Below are positions 14,276 through 21,578 of a stretch of DNA of 21,578 nt, piece by piece (position 1 is the first letter of the stretch; each line of letters begins with the position of its first letter). A model generated the notes under the pieces. It made no database searches, was not told the origin of the DNA, and saw only the letters and a program-made list of their open reading frames with translations. Source of the stretch: Bacteroidales bacterium UBA6192 (GTDB lineage: Bacteria; Bacteroidota; Bacteroidia; Bacteroidales; F082); NCBI GenBank assembly GCA_002422725.1, contig DITE01000047.1, forward strand, positions 1 to 21,578. Direction: 5' to 3'. A program made the position numbers and the translations under genes.

Positions 14276-16570
14276 CTAAACAGCATTATAATCTTTCTCC
14301 TGCTGACATTGGGCGCCCAGCACCGAAATCATGATCATATTCACGATTTCGCTCACACCACTTCCCATTTGCAACACATGAACAGATTTGTTCAATCCGT
14401 TGAGCACCGGTCCGATCACTTCGAAATGGGCCATTTCCTGCATCAGCTTATAGGCGATATTCCCGGCATCCAGATTGGGGAAGATAAAGGTGTTTGCAGC
14501 ACCACCGCTTAGCTTCGAGAATGGGAAGATTTCAGAAAGCAGATCTGCATTCATAGCAGCATTCAATTGAATTTCGCCATCCACAATCAGGTCTGGGTGG
14601 TTGGCGTGCAGGAATTCAACTGCCTGACGCTGTTTTGTTGGGCCTTCACCATCCGATGAGCCAAAGTTTGAATAGGATAGGAGGGCAACTCTGGGCGTAA
14701 CCTTGAATTCCTTCACTGCCCGGCAGGTTTGCAAGGTAATTTCAACGAGTTCGGCGGCCGTAGGGTTTTTGTTTACTGTGCAATCGGCAAAGAAAACCGG
14801 GCCGGTTTTTGTAAGAATAATATACATACCCGAAACTACCTTGTTTCCTTCACATCTGCCAATAACCTGGAGTGCAGGCCTGATGGTGTCGGGATAGTTG
14901 CGTGTGAGGCCCGAGATCATGGCATCGGCCATGCCAGCTTCGAGCATCATGGGCGCAAAGTAATTGCGGTGTGTCATATAACTGCGGGCAGCGTTGAATG
15001 TCATGCCTTTGCGCTGACGTTTTTTGAACAAGACTTCTGCAAACTGCTTGCGACGTCCATTTTGTTCGGGTGAACGTGGGTCAATAATTTCAACGCCCTG
15101 CAATTCCAGGTCATTCTCTTTGATAAGGGTTTTTATTTTATTGACATTACCCAACAAAATGGGTTCGGCTAATTTTTCGTTCATCACGATTTCGGCAGCC
15201 TTGAGCATTTTGTAGTCTTCGGCATCGGCCAGAATAACACGTTTTGGGTTATATTTAGCCCTGGTTTTTATCTGCCGGAGCAAGGGATTGCCAATGTTCA
15301 GGCGTTTGCGAAGCTCTTCAACATAAGCATCCCAGTTTTTGATTGGGTTGCGTGCCACGCCGGTTTCCATAGCAGCTTTGGCAACGGCTGGTGCTACCCT
15401 TTCAATAAGCCGGGGGTCAGTAGGTTTTGGGATGATATAGTCTCGTCCGAATTTCAGATTGTTTACATTGAAAGCCACGTTAACTTCTTCCGGAACAGGT
15501 TCTTTGGCCAGCTGCGCCAATGCCATTGATGCAGCAAGTTTCATTTCGTCGTTAATTTCGGATGCCCTTACATCAAGTGCTCCCCTGAAAATAAAAGGAA
15601 ACCCAAGTACGTTATTGATCTGGTTGGGGAAATCAGACCGTCCGGTGGCCATGATAATGTCTTCCCTTGTTGATGTTGCATCGGTATAGGAAATTTCCGG
15701 GGTTGGATTGGCTAAGGCAAACACAATCGGGTTTTCGGTCATGTTGAGCAACATTTCCTTTTTAACCACACCCGCAACGGATAAACCAAGGAACATGTCG
15801 GCTCCTCTCATGGCTTCTTCCAGGGTCATATCCGGAATATCGTGGGCGAATTGTTTTTTTGTATCGTTCAGGTCGGTCCTTTTTTTGTTCAGTATTCCTT
15901 TGCTGTCGAACATCAGGATGTTTTCGGGCTTTGCACCAAGCTTGATATACAGTTTTGTACAGGAAACGGCTGCTGCTCCGGCGCCATTCACAACAATTTT
16001 CAGCTTTTCAATTTTTTTGCCGTTAATTTCCAGGGCGTTCAGTAAGCCGGCCGAGGTGATAATCGCGGTTCCATGCTGGTCGTCGTGCATAACTGGAATC
16101 GGCAGTTCTTTTTTCAGTCTTTCTTCAATTTCGAAGCATTCAGGGGCTTTTATATCTTCCAGGTTGATGCCACCGAAAGTTGGGGCGATGGCTTTTATGA
16201 CCTGTATCAGCCTTTCCGGATCTTTCTCATTGATTTCGATGTCGAACACATCAATGTCGGCAAACACTTTAAACAACAATCCCTTGCCTTCCATTACCGG
16301 TTTTCCTGCTTCGGGCCCGATGTCGCCCAGTCCTAGTACTGCAGTTCCATTGGAGATAACTGCCACCAGATTTCCTTTAATGGTGTATTTGTATACATCT
16401 TCGGGATTTTTGAAGATCGCCATACACGGATCAGCAACACCTGGCGTGTAGGCCAGCGAGAGATCTCTTTGGGTTGCATGGGGTTTCGAGGGTATCACCT
16501 CAAGCTTTCCCGGCCTGCCCAAGGCATGATAATTAAAGGCATCTTTGTTGAATAGCTTGTCCATAGTCAA
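14276..16570 (-). CDS. maeB: NADP-dependent malic enzyme fused to a phosphotransacetylase-like domain
   Basis: Oxidatively decarboxylates malate to pyruvate and CO2, supplying NADPH. The 764-residue length is typical of MaeB-type fusions. The N-terminal malic domain shows Y41 (SLAYTPGVA), K96, E138-D139 (LEDIKAPE) and D163-D164 (HDDQHGTA). The NAD(P)-binding part shows VVNGAGAAAVSC (193-204). From about residue 430 to the end it is phosphotransacetylase-like, a domain that in MaeB proteins is thought to bind acetyl-CoA and regulate activity rather than catalyse. The start may be the ATG at 16570 or two codons later; a -7 box at 16590-16597 gives a short leader. It is monocistronic. Confidence 0.97.
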   Translation of the reverse strand: MTMDKLFNKDAFNYHALGRPGKLEVIPSKPHATQRDLSLAYTPGVADPCMAIFKNPEDVYKYTIKGNLVAVISNGTAVLGLGDIGPEAGKPVMEGKGLLFKVFADIDVFDIEINEKDPERLIQVIKAIAPTFGGINLEDIKAPECFEIEERLKKELPIPVMHDDQHGTAIITSAGLLNALEINGKKIEKLKIVVNGAGAAAVSCTKLYIKLGAKPENILMFDSKGILNKKRTDLNDTKKQFAHDIPDMTLEEAMRGADMFLGLSVAGVVKKEMLLNMTENPIVFALANPTPEISYTDATSTREDIIMATGRSDFPNQINNVLGFPFIFRGALDVRASEINDEMKLAASMALAQLAKEPVPEEVNVAFNVNNLKFGRDYIIPKPTDPRLIERVAPAVAKAAMETGVARNPIKNWDAYVEELRKRLNIGNPLLRQIKTRAKYNPKRVILADAEDYKMLKAAEIVMNEKLAEPILLGNVNKIKTLIKENDLELQGVEIIDPRSPEQNGRRKQFAEVLFKKRQRKGMTFNAARSYMTHRNYFAPMMLEAGMADAMISGLTRNYPDTIRPALQVIGRCEGNKVVSGMYIILTKTGPVFFADCTVNKNPTAAELVEITLQTCRAVKEFKVTPRVALLSYSNFGSSDGEGPTKQRQAVEFLHANHPDLIVDGEIQLNAAMNADLLSEIFPFSKLSGGAANTFIFPNLDAGNIAYKLMQEMAHFEVIGPVLNGLNKSVHVLQMGSGVSEIVNMIMISVLGAQCQQEKDYNAV

Positions 16571-16589
16571 TGTGGGTTTTGTTAAACAT

Positions 16590-16597
16590 CAAAAGTA
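16590..16597 (-). promoter_or_regulatory. Bacteroidota -7 promoter box for maeB
   Basis: On the minus strand the bases read TACTTTTG, exact to TAnnTTTG, with TTA (16618-16620) 20 bases upstream in the -33 position. Transcription would start near 16585, 15 bases from the ATG. Confidence 0.6.
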
Positions 16598-16675
16598 CAA
16601 ATTTCGAACCGCTCTGTTAATAAAAAAACAGTAATTATTGTTATTTAAAATGATTCTAATATTTTGAAGAGTCTT

Positions 16676-16693
16676 GTTGCAAACGATTGCAAC
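16676..16693. promoter_or_regulatory. LacI-type operator candidate between maeB and the M20 gene
   Basis: GTTGCAA-ACGA-TTGCAAC is a perfect seven-base inverted repeat with a four-base centre. The AAACGATT core and flanking TTGCAA resemble operators of LacI-family regulators. It lies about 80 bases upstream of the maeB promoter and about 130 bases upstream of the M20 promoter in the 282-base divergent region. No LacI-family gene is in the window, so the regulator is unknown. Confidence 0.45.
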
Positions 16694-16796
16694 CGTCGAT
16701 TGCTGTTTTTTATGCAAAATCGTCTGCATCAGCTTAACCCTTAGTGTTGGTATTCAGGCAAACATTTTAATCATGACTGCATCGGCAAATTTCTGC

Positions 16797-16830
16797 TTGG
16801 CGGCACTTATTTTAATTTATCGTACATTTG
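16797..16830 (+). promoter_or_regulatory. Bacteroidota promoter for the M20 amidohydrolase gene
   Basis: TTG (16797-16799), 23 bases, then TACATTTG (16823-16830), an exact TAnnTTTG box. It ends 22 bases before the ATG at 16853. Confidence 0.6.
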
Positions 16831-16852
16831 CCTGAACCATCAACCACAGCTC

Positions 16853-18040
16853 ATGATTTTAAGGCAGATTAAGGAACTTTCGGCCAGATATTTCAGCGAC
16901 ACAGTTACGCTGCGAAGATATTTGCACCAGCATCCTGAGCTCAGTTTTCATGAAGCGAACACCGCTGCCCTTGTTAGCCGGAAGCTTCAGGAATATGGTA
17001 TTCCACATCAGAAAGATGTGTCCGGACACGGACTTGTTGCCCTTATCGAGGGACGTAATCCACAGGAACAATGCGTCGGACTCAGGGCCGATCTGGATGC
17101 CCTGCCCATTGATGAGCAGGCTTCGCATAGTTACATATCGCTCAACAAAGGCGTGATGCATGCCTGTGGTCATGATGCACATACGGCCATGCTGCTGAGT
17201 GCCGGCCGAATACTGAACGATCTGAAAAAACACTTTACAGGAAGTGTCAAACTCCTGTTTCAACCTGCTGAAGAGAAGCTGCCCGGAGGAGCATTGGGGA
17301 TGATTGAAGCCGGAGCCCTTCATAACCCGGATGTGCTGGCACTGACCGGACAGCACGTTTTGCCCACATTAGATGCCGGAAAAGTGGGCTTCAGAAGCGG
17401 GGCTTTCATGGCTTCGACAGACGAAATAACCATCCTGATCAGAGGAAAGGGAGGCCATGCTGCCATGCCCGATCAAATCAACGACACTGTGCTCATTGCT
17501 TCTCAGGTAGTGGTGGCCCTGCAGCAAATTGTCAGCCGGATGGCTCCGCCTTTGGTTCCGACAGTGCTGTCATTTGGCAGGATGATTGCCAATGGAGCCT
17601 ATAACATTATCCCCGATGAAGTCTTGATTCAGGGAACTTTCAGGACTTTTGACGAATCATGGCGGGCAAAGGCAAAAGAACACATCCGACAGATTGCCAC
17701 ACACACCGCAGCCGCTGCCGGAGCAAATGCAGTGGTCGAAATTCAGGATGGTTATCCTGTTCTGATAAACGATCAGAAAGTGACACTTGCTGCCATCGAA
17801 GCTGCAAAAGCCTATTTGGGAGAGGAGAATGTTATTTTAATTGATCAGCGCATGACCGCTGAAGATTTTGCCTGGTACACCCACGCTGTGCCTTCCTGTT
17901 TTTATCGGATTGGAACAGCCAATGCCTCGAAGGGAATCAGCTCGGGCTTGCATACACCCCAATTTGATATTGATGAAGCGATGCTGGAGCATGGAAGCGG
18001 GCTAATGGCCTGGATTGCAATCAGCCAGCTTGCAGAATAA
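16853..18040 (+). CDS. M20D-family metal-dependent amidohydrolase (aminoacylase/hippurate-hydrolase type)
   Basis: A 395-residue cytosolic amidohydrolase that removes N-acyl groups from amino acids or related amides; the exact substrate is unclear. Family marks are LHQHPELSFHE (24-34), MHACGHDAH (102-110, with metal ligands C105 and H107), QPAEE (137-141, catalytic and metal-binding glutamates), the dimerisation-domain motif GKGGHAAMP, and the terminal SGLHTPQFD histidine. Length is typical. There is no signal peptide. The 86-base gap to the MtnA-family gene may permit co-transcription, but no functional link is evident. Confidence 0.94.
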   Translation: MILRQIKELSARYFSDTVTLRRYLHQHPELSFHEANTAALVSRKLQEYGIPHQKDVSGHGLVALIEGRNPQEQCVGLRADLDALPIDEQASHSYISLNKGVMHACGHDAHTAMLLSAGRILNDLKKHFTGSVKLLFQPAEEKLPGGALGMIEAGALHNPDVLALTGQHVLPTLDAGKVGFRSGAFMASTDEITILIRGKGGHAAMPDQINDTVLIASQVVVALQQIVSRMAPPLVPTVLSFGRMIANGAYNIIPDEVLIQGTFRTFDESWRAKAKEHIRQIATHTAAAAGANAVVEIQDGYPVLINDQKVTLAAIEAAKAYLGEENVILIDQRMTAEDFAWYTHAVPSCFYRIGTANASKGISSGLHTPQFDIDEAMLEHGSGLMAWIAISQLAE

Positions 18041-18126
18041 TTTGGTAAAAGGGAAAAGTAAATGACACGGATAAAACGGATATCATATACGATGAAACCG
18101 GGCCGGCAACTTTTAAAAGTGAACAG

Positions 18127-19176
18127 ATGCTCGTGAACGACAAAGCATACCAGACTGTGTGGATGGAAGGCAGCTCGGTGATGATGGTCAACCAGAATCT
18201 CTTGCCGTTTGAGTTCAGTATTCACGAATGCAAAACACACTGGGACACCTGTATGGCAATCACCGACATGACTATACGCGGTGCAGGAGCTATCGGAGCT
18301 GCGGCCGGATTTGCCATGGCGCAGGCTTTTATGAAGGCTGCCGAAAGCGACAACGAAACCCTTATCTTCGAAGCCAAAAATGATATAGAAGCCACAAGAC
18401 CAACCGCCCGGAATTTATTTTATGCCGTGAACCGGGTGTTTGAAGCCGGCAGAATTTCGGCAGTTAATGCCCGGACCGAAGCACAACGCATTGCCCTGCG
18501 CGACACAGAAGACACCCTCAGTATCGGAAAATTTGGCAATGAACTGATCAGGAAGAATTTCCGCATTTTGACACATTGCAATGCCGGCTGGCTTGCCTTC
18601 GTGGATCATGGAACCGCACTTTCGCCCATCTATGAAGCCTTCAGGGAAGGGAAAAATATATTCGTATATGTTGGCGAAACCCGTCCACGTGGCCAGGGAG
18701 CGCGACTAACTGCCTGGGAACTTCATAACGAGGGCGTTGAGCATATTATCGTTTCCGACAATGCCGTGGCAAGCCTGATGGCTCAAAAAAAGATTGACAT
18801 GGTTATCGTCGGGGCCGACAGGATCGCGATCAATGGCGACGTGGCCAACAAGATAGGTACACTCGACAGGGCTATCCTTGCCCAATATTATGGTATTCCT
18901 TTTTATGTGGCGGCTCCCACCTCCACCTTTGACGCAGACTGTGCCTCCGGCAAAGATATTCGTATCGAGGAAAGGAGTATGGAAGAAGTGTTGTATCAGG
19001 ATGGAATCGACAGCAATGGCAACAGAATCAGGGTGTTGGTTTGCTCTCCGGGTTCCATGGCATTGAACCCTTCCTTTGATGTGACTCCGGCTAAACTCAT
19101 TACCGGCATAATTACCGAGAAAGGCATTATCGCTGCAAATAAAAAAGACATAAATAGCTTGCTCAATGAACATTGA
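18127..19176 (+). CDS. mtnA: MtnA-family aldose-1-phosphate isomerase (methylthioribose-1-P / 5-deoxyribose-1-P)
   Basis: A 349-residue member of the MtnA/eIF2B-like isomerase family, converting an aldose-1-phosphate such as 5-methylthioribose-1-P into the ketose-1-phosphate. The catalytic pair is present: C151 in THCNAG and D231 in GADRIAINGD, followed by NKIGT (241-245). Other marks are RGAGAIG (51-57), SGKDIRIEERS and FDVTPAKLITGIITEKG. The usual RGAPAIG has G instead of P at residue 54, and DADCASGKD replaces the more common TID-type sequence, so substrate preference may differ. Its stop overlaps the aldolase start by 11 bases. With an aldolase and a reductase, it fits the DHAP shunt. Confidence 0.88.
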   Translation: MLVNDKAYQTVWMEGSSVMMVNQNLLPFEFSIHECKTHWDTCMAITDMTIRGAGAIGAAAGFAMAQAFMKAAESDNETLIFEAKNDIEATRPTARNLFYAVNRVFEAGRISAVNARTEAQRIALRDTEDTLSIGKFGNELIRKNFRILTHCNAGWLAFVDHGTALSPIYEAFREGKNIFVYVGETRPRGQGARLTAWELHNEGVEHIIVSDNAVASLMAQKKIDMVIVGADRIAINGDVANKIGTLDRAILAQYYGIPFYVAAPTSTFDADCASGKDIRIEERSMEEVLYQDGIDSNGNRIRVLVCSPGSMALNPSFDVTPAKLITGIITEKGIIAANKKDINSLLNEH

Positions 19177-19807
19177 TGTGAATAGTTTAACAGCCATGAA
19201 AAAGGAAATTGCCTATTTCATGCGTCGCCTTTACAAGCGGGGTTTGACAACGACTTCAGGGGGCAATATCAGCGCCATGTTGGATGGGTTTCTGTTGATA
19301 ACCCCATCGCAAACGGACAAGGGCAGGATGAAAGCTTCCGATATTATTGTATTTGACGCGAAGGGGAGGAATATTTCGAAAGCACTCAGACCCAGCATGG
19401 AAACAGGGATGCACATGGCCATTTACGCAGCAAGACCCGATGTGAAAGCCATTGTTCATGCACATCCGGTGGCCGCAACCGGATTTGCCGCTTCGCATCG
19501 TTTGATCGATTGCAGCCTGATTGGCGAATCGAGGGCACTGATAGGCGAACCGGTTATTGCTCCCTATCGGCTTATGGGAACCGACGATCTGGCTGCTGTT
19601 GTGGCCGAAGCCTGTGTGGCATCAAATGCCATTTTGCTGGCCAACCACGGTGTGCTCACGGTTGGAAACAGCCTGCTGGAAGCCTTTGACCGGATGGAGG
19701 TGCTGGAAGCATGCGCACGAATAAATCTGATTGCCAAAATGTTGGGTGGAGGCAAGCCATTGAGTAATGAAAATCTTATAGCGATTGATAAATTGATGAA
19801 CCCATGA
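19166..19807 (+). CDS. Class II aldolase/adducin-family aldolase (Ald2/DrdA-like candidate)
   Basis: A 213-residue class II aldolase. The site has GNIS (33-36), E79 as the likely catalytic glutamate (PSMETGMH) and zinc ligands H98, H100 (HAHP) and H161 (ANHG). In the DHAP shunt such an enzyme splits methylthioribulose-1-P or 5-deoxyribulose-1-P into dihydroxyacetone phosphate and a two-carbon aldehyde. The same fold also holds MtnB dehydratases and fuculose-type aldolases; no mtnC/mtnD genes accompany it, favouring the aldolase reading. Start may be at 19166 (overlapping mtnA) or at the ATG at 19196. Its TGA overlaps the next gene's ATG as ATGA. Confidence 0.88.
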   Translation: MNIDVNSLTAMKKEIAYFMRRLYKRGLTTTSGGNISAMLDGFLLITPSQTDKGRMKASDIIVFDAKGRNISKALRPSMETGMHMAIYAARPDVKAIVHAHPVAATGFAASHRLIDCSLIGESRALIGEPVIAPYRLMGTDDLAAVVAEACVASNAILLANHGVLTVGNSLLEAFDRMEVLEACARINLIAKMLGGGKPLSNENLIAIDKLMNP

Positions 19808-20649
19808 TACCTGAGATTAATATCCTGAATAAAATTAGTTTCCCAAGGCTGGGTATTGGAACCTGGGAAATGGGAGGTAAGCAGAAAGCCGATACTTCAG
19901 AAGATAGCAAATGGATTGATGCCATTGGATTTGCACTGCAATCGGGCATTAGACTTATTGATACCGCAGCCATTTACGGAGCCGGGCACACCGAAGAACT
20001 GGTTGGCCAGGCTATCAAGGGACATGAACGCAGCAAGTTGCTGATCACGTCAAAAGTGTCGGGCGACACCCTGAAACATGATCAGGTGCTGAGATCAGCG
20101 GAGCAAAGCCTGAAAAATCTCGACACACCTTATCTTGACCTGTTTTTGCTTCACTGGGCCAGCCCCGGAGTTCCCTTGGGCGATACCATGAAAGCCGTTA
20201 ACCGCTTGCTGGAAGAGAAGACGATACGGTTTTTTGGCCTAAGTAACTTTCCTGTCCAGCTGATCAGCGAGGTGATGAGTAAAACGGATGCTCCGGTGGT
20301 GACCAACCAGATTGAATACAACGTATTTACACGCAACAGGGGGAGTTACAACACCAATATGGAATCAGAAATCATTCCATATTGCTTGCAGCACAATATG
20401 TTTATTACAGCATGGAGGCCATTGATGAAAGGGGATGCTAACAGGGCAGGCCACAAATTGTTGCAGGAACTGTCGGCAAAGTACAGCGCAACTCCTTTTC
20501 AGATTGCCCTGAACTGGCTGGTGAATAAACCGCAAATGATCGCCATACCCAAAATGAGCAGCCAAGGGCATATACTGGAAAATATTGCTGCATTGCAACT
20601 GCAGATGGAGCCAGCTGACCACCAGCTGCTCGATGAAATTGGCCATTAG
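19804..20649 (+). CDS. Aldo/keto reductase
   Basis: A 281-residue NADPH-type aldo/keto reductase in a TIM barrel. The catalytic tetrad is D53 (LIDTAAIYG), Y58, K84 (LLITSK) and H117 (LFLLHWASP). The C-terminal AIPKMSS corresponds to the cofactor-binding IPKS motif. It probably reduces an aldehyde to an alcohol; coupling by ATGA overlap to an aldolase suggests the aldolase product, methylthioacetaldehyde or acetaldehyde, as substrate, but that is inference. It is the last gene of the trio. No clear terminator follows, only a five-pair hairpin at about 20650. Confidence 0.93.
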   Translation: MIPEINILNKISFPRLGIGTWEMGGKQKADTSEDSKWIDAIGFALQSGIRLIDTAAIYGAGHTEELVGQAIKGHERSKLLITSKVSGDTLKHDQVLRSAEQSLKNLDTPYLDLFLLHWASPGVPLGDTMKAVNRLLEEKTIRFFGLSNFPVQLISEVMSKTDAPVVTNQIEYNVFTRNRGSYNTNMESEIIPYCLQHNMFITAWRPLMKGDANRAGHKLLQELSAKYSATPFQIALNWLVNKPQMIAIPKMSSQGHILENIAALQLQMEPADHQLLDEIGH

Positions 20650-21192
20650 TGCTGTAAGCACCGCATTTGCAAACTGCATGTTTTACCGCTACCCTGCAAG
20701 CCACTTTAAAACTTATATTGAATTTTAAACAAATGTTAGAAAAACTTAACATTCATCTATTGACTTTTGCTTTTTCAGGTATTATCTTAGCTGTCTCAGC
20801 AAACAAGCAAAACAATGATTTCTTTCCAACTTGGTTGTATAACCCAAATAGGATGGCTTAATAGCAGACAAAGCTCTGTTTTATATTACTTGTATAATGT
20901 TGTAAAACAAGCACTTAACCCCCCCCGTTTATTATTTATAGAATGGCCAGCATGGGAAGTCTTGCTTGTATCATACATAGCATGGCATGACGGTGTTGAA
21001 AAACAGAGAGCCACAAGCTATGGCAACACCGAACACCGTTTCTGTCGTACTACCAAACACATTTTTTGGCTGGGGAAGAACAACTTCATTGTTTTAGGCT
21101 TTGCAGTTTAGCTGAACCGGGAACTGCAAAGCTGTAATATATTATTTCCGGATCAGCATTTGATTTTTTTACAAACACACAAGTACAAAACA
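20650..21192. other. Intergenic stretch without a supported gene (543 bases)
   Basis: Short open frames at 20667-20861 and 20815-21111 show no recognisable domain, and the composition is AT-rich and irregular. Three inverted repeats are present: AATGTTA/TAACATT (20732-20738 and 20747-20753), CGGTGTTG/CAACACCG (20991-20998 and 21024-21031) and the 11-bp hairpin at 21098-21132. No tRNA, terminator with a T run, or exact -7 box for the downstream gene was found. It may hold a small RNA or a decayed gene; nothing decides this. Confidence 0.4.
21098..21132. repeat. 11-bp perfect inverted repeat (hairpin) upstream of the last gene
   Basis: GCTTTGCAGTT (21098-21108) and AACTGCAAAGC (21122-21132) flank 13 bases. 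There is no T run after it, so it is not an ordinary intrinsic terminator. It sits 60 bases before the lipoprotein start and might be an operator or RNA structure. Confidence 0.5.
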
Positions 21193-21578
21193 ATGAGAAA
21201 ACATACTATTTTTATCCTGTTGGCCGTTTTAACAGCGGCAACATTTTCGTGTCGCAAGGAAGCCACAAAAAAGGACAATGGAACCTTTGATACATTATTG
21301 GAAGAAAGCATGAAAACTATTCGGATGATTGAATCTTTCGAGTCGCAATTAAATGGCAATTACAAGTCAGGCCAGTTTGTTGAGATTGACTCAGCAGTGT
21401 GGTATGCCGAAGCCATACAAAACTTAGCCTATGCCCATCCCGAAATAGCTTTTAACGATTTTGTAAGAACCAAAACACCTTATACCTTAACCATTGACCA
21501 GTACCAGATGGTTGCTATGGTGGATTTTGATGCAATGTACAATGATATGGAAACAGACTTGCTCGCTGAACTTGAGCA
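21193..21578 (+). CDS. Lipoprotein of unknown function, incomplete at the window end
   Basis: The frame is open from ATG 21193 to the last base with no stop, giving 128 codons. Residues 1-19 look like a lipoprotein signal (MRKHTIFILLAVLTAATFS) with the cysteine at residue 20 in TFSC. The following part is acidic and aromatic (KDNGTFDTLLEESMK, EIDSAVWYAEAIQNLAYAH), consistent with a helical surface or periplasmic lipoprotein. I do not recognise the family. The hairpin at 21098-21132 is the only structured element upstream. Coding potential is good; the C-terminal domain is outside the window. Confidence 0.82.
   Translation, partial: MRKHTIFILLAVLTAATFSCRKEATKKDNGTFDTLLEESMKTIRMIESFESQLNGNYKSGQFVEIDSAVWYAEAIQNLAYAHPEIAFNDFVRTKTPYTLTIDQYQMVAMVDFDAMYNDMETDLLAELE

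Noticed and set aside
15708..16451. 247-residue plus-strand open frame opposite maeB
   Set aside because: It is the antisense shadow of a clearly conserved malic enzyme and is serine/phenylalanine rich as expected for a shadow frame.
16596..16620. GGTTCGAAATT on the minus strand, resembling a tRNA T-loop
   Set aside because: No acceptor stem, anticodon arm or CCA-adjacent pairing can be built around it; it sits in the maeB promoter.
20760..20785. TTGACT and TATTAT as an E. coli-type sigma-70 promoter
   Set aside because: The spacer is only 14 bases and this phylum uses a different consensus; no coding start follows at a sensible distance.
20815..21111. 98-residue open frame in the final intergenic region
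   Set aside because: No domain, no signal, irregular composition and it runs into the hairpin at 21098; coding is not supported.

Overview
The window reads as an ordinary chromosomal segment of a member of the Bacteroidota, probably Bacteroidales-like and not a gut Bacteroides. The evidence is a cargo protein with a type IX secretion C-terminal sorting domain, an Omp28-family lipoprotein next to a DUF6029-type barrel, a malic enzyme fused to a phosphotransacetylase domain, several promoters with the Bacteroidota -7 box TAnnTTTG, and weak use of Shine-Dalgarno sites. I see no phage, insertion sequence, CRISPR array, rRNA or tRNA.

Layout. 47-2898 (minus): a thioredoxin-fold exported protein, panC, panD and a polytopic flippase-like membrane protein, apparently one transcription unit. 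2977-4972 (plus): an SDR dehydrogenase, a small unknown protein and a ZIP-family metal transporter. 5036-5968 (minus): an NTF2/SnoaL-like lipoprotein and an orphan LytTR domain that has lost its N-terminal part. 6133-7113 (plus): mannose-6-phosphate isomerase, whose promoter lies between the arms of a 13-bp inverted repeat. 7194-10277 (plus): a TlpA-like thioredoxin, a DUF6029-like outer-membrane protein and an Omp28-like lipoprotein with CxxC. 10287-11717 (minus): an ECF sigma factor, a putative membrane anti-sigma factor and a CpxP/CnrX-like membrane-anchored sensor. 11932-14193 (plus): a T9SS-secreted multidomain protein, separated from the converging malic enzyme (14276-16570, minus) by a bidirectional terminator. 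16853-20649 (plus): an M20 amidohydrolase, then a tightly coupled trio of MtnA-family isomerase, class II aldolase and aldo/keto reductase. The last 386 bases hold the start of a lipoprotein gene that runs off the window.

How the genes work together. PanC and PanD make pantothenate for CoA. The isomerase/aldolase/reductase trio fits salvage of S-adenosylmethionine by-products (methylthioribose-1-P or 5-deoxyribose-1-P) through an aldolase, the DHAP shunt, with an added aldehyde-reducing step. The TlpA/DUF6029/Omp28 trio looks like an envelope thiol-redox module. The sigma operon looks like an envelope or metal stress circuit. The most interesting items are the trio at 18127-20649, the LacI-like operator at 16676-16693, the inverted repeat around the manA promoter and the broken LytTR gene. 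None of these is strong evidence for a wholly new system.
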